Shown here: piece by piece, positions 6,538 to 11,091 of the stretch
Numbering within the stretch: position 1 is the first letter of the stretch
Layout: the number at the start of each line of letters is the position of its first letter
Assembly (NCBI GenBank): GCA_017468215.1
Contig: JAFUJG010000078.1
Span: 1 to 11,091, forward strand
Direction: 5' to 3'
Source: Clostridia bacterium
Lineage (GTDB): Bacteria > Bacillota > Clostridia > UMGS1883
Length of the DNA: 11,091 bases
Translations under genes and position numbers: made by a program
The notes under the pieces: generated by a model
What the model saw: the letters and a program-made list of their open reading frames with translations, nothing else
Database searches by the model: none
What the model was told of the DNA's origin: nothing

Positions 6538-6576
6538 GCATTATAGGAAATTTCGTCATTTCCTATAATGCAAAAA
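6533..6576. repeat. 19-bp perfect inverted repeat upstream of the GH2 gene
   Basis: Arms 6533-6551 and 6558-6576 are perfect reverse complements around TTCGTC. The left arm contains the T-tract of the preceding terminator, so the terminator's U-tract and this hairpin share bases. The right arm contains a TATAAT (6564-6569) with no good -35 at normal spacing. It may be a second terminator, an mRNA-protecting hairpin or a small mobile palindrome. Confidence 0.6.
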
Positions 6577-6606
6577 TAGATTTTATTTTGTTCCGGGAGA
6601 ATGATT

Positions 6607-8322
6607 ATGGGTAAAGAAATACGAACACAAAAGCTTGTAACACCTTTTGAGGAGAAAAACACAATATCGTGGATGAGCGAGCATCCGAAGCCTTTAATGA
6701 AAAGAGATAAGTGGATGTCCCTTTGCGGAGAGTGGGAGCTGTTTGTTAAAAATAATAAAGAAAGCTTTGTAGGCAATGTCATGGTGCCTTTCCCCCCTGA
6801 GGCGAGGATATCTAAAATTGAGCGAAGCTTATCATCGGGCGAAGGCTACGTTTATAAAAAGAGGTTTTTACTGCCCGAAAGCTTTTGTCACGGCAGGGTG
6901 ATTTTGCATTTTGGGGCGGTTGATGCCATAAGCGAGGTTTTTGTAAACGGAAGCTTTGTTACACGCCACGAGGGCGGATATACAGCCTTTGAATGCGATA
7001 TAACTCCATTTTTGACAGATGGCAAAAACGAGCTGTGGGTATACGTAAAAGACGAAACAGACCTTGATTTATGCTACGGAAAGCAAAGTAAAAAGCGTGG
7101 CGGTATGTGGTATACGCCCATAACGGGAATATGGCAGAGCGTATGGCTGGAGTGCGTGCCCGAGGAGTATATAAAGAAGTTAAAAATAACCCCTTCTCTT
7201 GATGCTGTAACCATACAAACTGAGGGCGGAAAGGCAGATAAAAGGGTTATTATAGGCGATAAGGAGTATTCCTTCAGTGGTGACAGCATAAATATAAAAA
7301 TTGAAAATGCCGTAAACTGGAGCCCTGAAAACCCTTATCTGTATAATTTCAGCATAACCGACGGCGAGGACAGGATTGAGTCATACTTTGCTTTGAGATG
7401 CGTAGACATAAAAGACGGATATATACGCCTTAACGGCAAACCGTACTTTTTTAACGGTGTGCTTGACCAAGGGTATTTCAGCGATGGAATATACACCCCT
7501 GCAAGCCCCGAGGGCTTTGTGTACGATATACTTACAATGAAAAAGCTGGGGTTTAATATGCTCAGAAAGCACATTAAAATAGAGCATGACCTGTTTTATT
7601 ATTACTGCGACAAATACGGCATGGCGGTTTTTCAGGATGCGGTGAATAACGGAAGGTACAATTACCTTTTAGACACCGTGCTGCCCACCGTGGGCTTAAA
7701 AAAAGCCTTTGACAGAGTTTTCTCGGCAAGGCAGAAGGAGATGTTTGTAAAAGAGCTTACAGAGGCAGCAGAGCAGCTTTACAACCATCCTTCACTTTGT
7801 TACTGGACCATCTTTAACGAGGGCTGGGGGCAATTTGATGCGGATTTCCTGTACGAAAAAATGAAAGCACTTGACCCTACAAGAGTGTGGGATGCAACAA
7901 GCGGCTGGTTTAAAAAGAAAAAGAGCGATGTTGTCAGCGAGCACGTGTATTTCAGAAAAGTAAAGCTTAAAGCAAAGGGCGAAAACCCCCTTGTGTTGTC
8001 GGAGTTCGGCGGCTACAGCTATAAGATAGCCGAGGATTCCTACAACCTTGACAAAACCTATGGCTACGGAAAGTTTGAAAACAAGGAGAATTTTGAAAAT
8101 GCTCTGGAGAAGCTTTACTGTGAGGGGATTATCCCCTCGGTAAAAGGAGGGCTTTGTGCCTGTGTGCTTACACAGCTTAGCGATGTGGAGGATGAAACAA
8201 ACGGCCTTGTAACATATGACAGGTGTGTAGTAAAGGTTGACGAGGGTAGAATGCAACAAATTGCAAAAAAGGTGTATGACGCATTTTCTGAGAGGGTAAA
8301 AAATGAGAAGAACCAAGATTAA
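6607..8322 (+). CDS. Glycoside hydrolase family 2 enzyme (cytoplasmic beta-glycosidase)
   Basis: A retaining beta-glycosidase of the beta-galactosidase/glucuronidase/mannosidase superfamily. Numbered from ATG 6601, there is an N-terminal jelly-roll sugar-binding domain (about 35-185, including GYVYKKRF and VFVNG..VTRHEGGYTAFECDIT), an immunoglobulin-like domain (about 188-268) and a TIM barrel (about 275-565). Catalytic residues are visible: acid/base Glu407 in FNEGWGQ and nucleophile Glu468 in LSEFGG. LRKHIKIEHDLFYYYCDKYG at 321-340 is a typical GH2 segment. No signal peptide is present, so it acts on imported, probably small, glycosides; I cannot name the substrate. Start: GGGAG is one base from ATG 6601 but seven from ATG 6607, so MGKEIRTQ (571 aa) is preferred. 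It overlaps the kinase gene by 20 bases. Confidence 0.9.
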   Translation: MGKEIRTQKLVTPFEEKNTISWMSEHPKPLMKRDKWMSLCGEWELFVKNNKESFVGNVMVPFPPEARISKIERSLSSGEGYVYKKRFLLPESFCHGRVILHFGAVDAISEVFVNGSFVTRHEGGYTAFECDITPFLTDGKNELWVYVKDETDLDLCYGKQSKKRGGMWYTPITGIWQSVWLECVPEEYIKKLKITPSLDAVTIQTEGGKADKRVIIGDKEYSFSGDSINIKIENAVNWSPENPYLYNFSITDGEDRIESYFALRCVDIKDGYIRLNGKPYFFNGVLDQGYFSDGIYTPASPEGFVYDILTMKKLGFNMLRKHIKIEHDLFYYYCDKYGMAVFQDAVNNGRYNYLLDTVLPTVGLKKAFDRVFSARQKEMFVKELTEAAEQLYNHPSLCYWTIFNEGWGQFDADFLYEKMKALDPTRVWDATSGWFKKKKSDVVSEHVYFRKVKLKAKGENPLVLSEFGGYSYKIAEDSYNLDKTYGYGKFENKENFENALEKLYCEGIIPSVKGGLCACVLTQLSDVEDETNGLVTYDRCVVKVDEGRMQQIAKKVYDAFSERVKNEKNQD

Positions 8323-9082
8323 AATAAACAAGTCGGATTTTCCAACTATCTTGCATCCGTTTTTGGAGGGTGCATGTGTTTTTGATAGCAGCTGCTCAAT
8401 GGAGGCAAGGGTTTTTTATATTGACAAGGATGAAGGCCTTTATCTGAAAAAAGCCCCTGCAGGAACACTGAAAGCAGAGGCAGAAATGACAGAGTATTTT
8501 AATAAAAAGAGCCTGGCATCACCTGTGATAGACTATGTAACCGATAGTGAAGATTGGCTTTTGACAAAAAAAGTGGCAGGTGAGGACTGCACCTACGCTA
8601 AATATCTCGATGACCCCAAAAGGCTTTGTGATAACATTGCAACCCTTTTAAGGCAGCTCCACGAGACAGACTTTTCGGACTGCCCTATTGACAGAGTGAA
8701 AAGCTACATTGGAACTGTTGAGAGTAGCTATAAAAGGGGACATTTTGACAACGATGTAACGGACGAAACACGGAATTTGGACCGTGAGGCTGCTTATAGA
8801 ATCGCATGTGAAAACAAGCATCTTTTAACAAATGAGGTTTTGCTTCACGGTGATTACTGCCTGCCTAATATAATGCTTGATGACTGGAAGTTTTCGGGCT
8901 TTGTAGATTTGGGGAACGGTGGTGTAGGCGACAGGCACATTGACCTTTTCTGGGGTGCGTGGACGCTTAAGTACAACCTGGGCACGGATATCTGGCGTGA
9001 AAGATTTTTTGATTGTTACGGGCGTGATAAAATCGAGATTGATAAGCTTAGGATTATTGCGGCTATGGAATGCTTTGGATAA
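8303..9082 (+). CDS. APH(3')-like aminoglycoside/small-molecule phosphotransferase
   Basis: A 259-aa kinase close in length and layout to aminoglycoside 3'-phosphotransferases (about 264 aa). Motifs are the ATP-site lysine region LYLKKAP (46-52), LLRQLHETDF (115-124), the catalytic loop LLHGDYCLPNIM at 180-191 with Asp184 as the catalytic base and Asn189 binding metal, then GFVDLGNGGVGDRHIDL (199-215), where Asp202 is the metal-binding aspartate. The HGDxCLPN and DxGxxGxxDRxxD pattern is that of APH(3') rather than of choline or fructosamine kinases. Whether it confers kanamycin-type resistance cannot be told; chromosomal relatives may phosphorylate other hydroxylated compounds. It starts inside the GH2 gene, with AGAGGG upstream, so translation is coupled. 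Its TAA stop forms the first bases of repeat copy B. Confidence 0.85.
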   Translation: MRRTKIKINKSDFPTILHPFLEGACVFDSSCSMEARVFYIDKDEGLYLKKAPAGTLKAEAEMTEYFNKKSLASPVIDYVTDSEDWLLTKKVAGEDCTYAKYLDDPKRLCDNIATLLRQLHETDFSDCPIDRVKSYIGTVESSYKRGHFDNDVTDETRNLDREAAYRIACENKHLLTNEVLLHGDYCLPNIMLDDWKFSGFVDLGNGGVGDRHIDLFWGAWTLKYNLGTDIWRERFFDCYGRDKIEIDKLRIIAAMECFG

Positions 9083-9127
9083 GGCGAGGAAAGTAGAACC
9101 CAATATGGGGTTCTACTCCCCGACTTA
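9080..9127 (+). repeat. Structured intergenic element, copy B (right of the GH2-kinase pair)
   Basis: The outer stem TAAGGCGAGG (9080-9089) pairs with CCCCGACTTA (9118-9127) with two mismatches. Inside, GTAGAACCC (9093-9101) and GGGTTCTAC (9108-9116) form a perfect 9-bp hairpin with loop AATATG. It is related to copy A at 6445-6495, in the same orientation 2.6 kb apart. Confidence 0.55.
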
Positions 9128-9130
9128 AAC

Positions 9131-9171
9131 AAAAAAGATGCGAAAGGAAAAAATCCTTTCGCATCTTTTTT
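9131..9171. terminator. Bidirectional terminator between convergent genes
   Basis: Arms 9131-9148 and 9154-9171 are perfectly complementary (18 bp) around an AAAAA loop, with six A on one side and six T on the other. It can stop transcripts arriving from the GH2-kinase side and from the ABC operon. The ATPase stop codon overlaps its right edge. Confidence 0.9.
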
Positions 9172-9967
9172 ATTTAGATAATAATGCTCTGTCGTTTGCA
9201 AATTCGGCACCTGCGGCTGTGGAGAACATTTCAACCAAGCCTTCAACTGTGAGGTTTTTCTTTTCTTCGCCGGAAACGTCGAAAATAACATGACCCTCGT
9301 TCATCATGATAAGACGGTTACCATAGCGGATAGCGTCCTTCATGTTGTGTGTTACCATAAGTGCTGTAAGGTGGTTTTCACGTACAATTTTTTCGCTGAG
9401 CTCAAGAACCTTTGCCGCTGTTTTGGGGTCAAGTGCGGCTGTGTGCTCGTCTAAAAGGAGGAGCTTAGGCTTTTTGAGTGTTGCCATAAGAAGTGTAACC
9501 GCCTGTCTCTGACCGCCGGAAAGAAGACCTACCTTGCTGGTCATACGGTCTTCCAAGCCTAATTCAAGAGTTTGCAAGGCTGCACGGAACTGAACCTTTT
9601 CTTTTTCGGTAATACCCCATCCAAGACCACGGAACTTGCCTCTGCGGAGTGCAAGTGCCATGTTTTCCTGTATGCTCATGTCGGCAGCTGTACCTGTCAT
9701 GGGGTCCTGGAAAACTCTGCCCAAGAACTTTGCTCGCTTATGCTCGGGCATATTTGTTACATTGACACCGCCTATTGTGATAGAGCCGCTGTCGGGACGC
9801 CATACACCGCTGATTGCGTTGAGCATTGTACTTTTACCTGCACCGTTACCACCGATAACTGTTACGAAGTCGCCCTCGTTAAGGGTGAGGTTTAAATCGT
9901 TAAGGGCAACCTTCTGGTTGATGGTGCCGGGGTTAAAGGTTTTATAAATGTTTCTGATTTCAAGCAT
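9170..9967 (-). CDS. ABC transporter ATPase, TrpZ-like
   Basis: A 265-aa ABC ATPase that powers uptake through the permease encoded just before it. From MLEIRNIYKTF at 9967: Walker A GGNGAGKST at 39-47, Q-loop VFQDP with Gln87, signature LSGGQRQ at 149-155, Walker B LLLLDE at 169-174, H-loop His207 in VTHN. The AALDPKTA and THNMKDAI segments fit the group that pairs with PF04392-type binding proteins, some of which are proposed to carry tryptophan or tyrosine. The longer frame to 10042 is rejected: GGAGG lies eight bases before 9967, and the extra 25 residues have no family match. ATGCTTGA overlaps the permease stop by 8 bases, so the two are coupled. The signature lacks any defect, so the gene looks functional. 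Confidence 0.92.
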   Translation of the reverse strand: MLEIRNIYKTFNPGTINQKVALNDLNLTLNEGDFVTVIGGNGAGKSTMLNAISGVWRPDSGSITIGGVNVTNMPEHKRAKFLGRVFQDPMTGTAADMSIQENMALALRRGKFRGLGWGITEKEKVQFRAALQTLELGLEDRMTSKVGLLSGGQRQAVTLLMATLKKPKLLLLDEHTAALDPKTAAKVLELSEKIVRENHLTALMVTHNMKDAIRYGNRLIMMNEGHVIFDVSGEEKKNLTVEGLVEMFSTAAGAEFANDRALLSK

Positions 9968-10886
9968 TTTTCTGGCCTCCTCTCTTGGGTGCGGAGAAGT
10001 ATGTCTTCTTCCAGTAGGGGATTGCAAGGAAGACTGCAACAACCATTGCGGAGAGAAGCTTGAGAAGGTCGGGGTCGATACCTAAGCAGATAACTATCTG
10101 ATATACAATGTAGTAGATAACGCCGCCTAAGGACACTGCCAGAAGCTTAAGGGCAAAGTTTTTGAAAAATTTGCCGAACACTGCATTGCCTATGATAATA
10201 GCAGCAAGGCCAATAACGATAGCACCACGACCCATCTGTACATCGGCAAAGCCCTGATACTGTGCTAAAAGTGCACCGGAGAGTGCTACAATACCGTTGG
10301 AGAGCATAAGACCAACTACTGTGTTGAAGTTTGTGTTAATGCCCTGAGCACGGCTCATGTTAAGGTTTGAGCCTGTTGCACGGAGAGAACAGCCGTATTC
10401 TGTACCGAAGAACCAATACAAAATGGCAATAAGCACAATAACAAATACGGATACTACGAAAATTGCATTCTTCCAGAAGGGAACGTTTCTTATATATTGG
10501 AGAGAAACAAGCAAATCATAATTACGTACACTTAAAGCCTGATTTGCTTTGCCCATAATTTTCAAATTTACAGAATAAAGTGAAAGCTGGGTAAGAATAC
10601 CTGCCAGGATTGCAGGAATACCCATGAAGGTATGGAAAATACCTGTTACAAAGCCTGTAAGCATACCTGCAATAACTGCAAGCACCATCGAGATGGGCAG
10701 CGGAACGCCGCTTATGGTGAGCATAACACAAACTGCTGCACCTGTACACATGCTTCCGTCTACCGTAAGGTCAGAAATGTTTAAAACCTTATAGGTTATG
10801 TAAAGACCGATAGCCATAATACCCCAGATAAGCCCCTGGGCTATGGCACCGGGCATAGAATTCCATATACTGATTAAAACTGACAT
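9960..10886 (-). CDS. ABC transporter permease, TrpY-like (BPD_transp_2 family)
   Basis: A 308-aa inner-membrane permease, starting MSVLISIWNSMPGAIAQGL with AAGGAG seven bases upstream. It has about eight to nine hydrophobic segments and family-typical stretches: GLIWGIMAIGLYITYKVLNI near the N-terminus, DLTVDGSMCTGAA, GIPAILAGILTQLSLYSVNL, and EYGCSLRATGSNLNMSRAQGIN, the cytoplasmic coupling loop that contacts the ATPase. Its relatives belong to the branched-chain/ribose-type permeases, subgroup linked to PF04392 binding proteins. It ends KKTYFSAPKRGGQKNA, a basic cytoplasmic tail. A longer frame from 10961 is rejected because it would cross an intercistronic hairpin. Substrate is inferred only: aromatic amino acid or another small molecule. 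Confidence 0.9.
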   Translation of the reverse strand: MSVLISIWNSMPGAIAQGLIWGIMAIGLYITYKVLNISDLTVDGSMCTGAAVCVMLTISGVPLPISMVLAVIAGMLTGFVTGIFHTFMGIPAILAGILTQLSLYSVNLKIMGKANQALSVRNYDLLVSLQYIRNVPFWKNAIFVVSVFVIVLIAILYWFFGTEYGCSLRATGSNLNMSRAQGINTNFNTVVGLMLSNGIVALSGALLAQYQGFADVQMGRGAIVIGLAAIIIGNAVFGKFFKNFALKLLAVSLGGVIYYIVYQIVICLGIDPDLLKLLSAMVVAVFLAIPYWKKTYFSAPKRGGQKNA

Positions 10887-10913
10887 AACGAGACTCCTTG
10901 ATTTTAATACTGA

Positions 10914-10947
10914 CAAAACCGTTGGGCAGATTTGCCCAACGGTTTTG
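10914..10947 (-). terminator. Intercistronic hairpin between binding protein and permease genes
   Basis: A perfect 15-bp stem (10914-10928 with 10933-10947) has a 4-base loop. On the minus strand it is followed only by TTTTG, a weak U-tract. It lies between the binding-protein stop and the permease ribosome site. A leaky terminator or RNA-stabilising stem here would give more binding protein than permease, a common arrangement in ABC operons. Confidence 0.6.
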
Positions 10948-10965
10948 CTTACTAAACGCAAAAGA

Positions 10966-11091
10966 TTATTCGATTACAACGTAACCTTCGGGAATTGTAA
11001 TACCGAACTCTGCGCAGATTTCAGCATTGTATTTCTTAACAACATCCTGGTCGTATTCGATAGCCATTGTTGTAACGTCTTCGCCTTCAAC
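10966..11091 (-). CDS. C-terminus of ABC transporter substrate-binding protein, TrpX-like (rest outside window)
   Basis: The last 41 residues are in frame to the window edge and end TAA. The sequence includes VTTMAIEYDQDVVKKYN and CAEFGITIPEGYVVIE, which fits the C-terminal helix and strand of PF04392-type lipoprotein binding proteins. It is first in order before the permease and ATPase, the normal SBP-permease-ATPase layout. The lipobox and ligand-binding residues are outside the window, so substrate cannot be assessed. Confidence 0.75.
   Translation of the reverse strand, partial: VEGEDVTTMAIEYDQDVVKKYNAEICAEFGITIPEGYVVIE

Noticed and set aside
7792..8331. 179-aa minus-strand frame opposite the GH2 gene
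   Set aside because: Lies against the catalytic region of a convincing GH2 protein; no motif, start context or promoter.
9968..10042. 25-residue N-terminal extension of the ABC ATPase
   Set aside because: Inside the permease coding region, not like ATPase sequence, and a better ribosome site precedes 9967.
10887..10961. N-terminal extension of the permease to 10961
   Set aside because: Would translate through the intercistronic hairpin; the Met at 10886 has AAGGAG at ideal spacing and matches the family start.

Overview
The window looks like a chromosomal accessory region of an anaerobic Gram-positive bacterium of the class Clostridia, probably an uncultured gut Oscillospiraceae or Lachnospiraceae relative. 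This assignment is inference from gene content and style: strong AGGAGG-type ribosome binding sites, intrinsic terminators, a DegV protein, a TrpXYZ-type ABC transporter, an E. coli-like PncB, and a GH2 enzyme of a Firmicutes-like type. No 16S or other marker gene is present.

Layout. (1) Positions 1-1404 (+) hold the end of an AT-rich restriction-modification locus: the C-terminus of a DNA methyltransferase and a two-TRD specificity (S) subunit. The two lie in different frames, joined at a GGGAAAA heptamer that is followed by a hairpin. (2) Positions 1405-1894 contain no gene. They hold two diverged 62-bp repeats that keep the same hairpin through a compensatory base change, a terminator for the restriction locus, and a 20-bp terminator hairpin for the opposite strand. 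(3) Positions 1895-5327 (-) are a three-gene operon: a duplicated DUF1538 membrane protein, a double-domain PII-like protein, and nicotinate phosphoribosyltransferase (pncB). The first two genes overlap by one base (TAATG). The operon starts from a near-consensus promoter with a palindrome over its -10 box. (4) Positions 5581-6444 (+), divergent from that operon, encode a DegV fatty-acid-binding protein. (5) Positions 6607-9082 (+) encode a cytoplasmic GH2 glycosidase overlapping an APH(3')-like small-molecule kinase. The pair is bracketed by two copies of a ~50-nt structured repeat. (6) Positions 9170-11091 (-), converging on a bidirectional terminator, encode a TrpXYZ-type ABC importer: the end of the binding protein, the permease, and the ATPase.

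How the genes may work together. The DUF1538/PII/pncB operon resembles a transporter with its PII-type regulator (as in AmtB-GlnK) tied to NAD precursor salvage; the transported substrate is unknown. The GH2-kinase pair could hydrolyse and phosphorylate an imported glycoside. The ABC system probably imports an aromatic amino acid or a similar small molecule. The least explained items are the frameshift-like junction in the restriction locus, the covarying repeat pair at 1441-1792, the paired elements at 6445 and 9080, and the DUF1538-PII-pncB combination.
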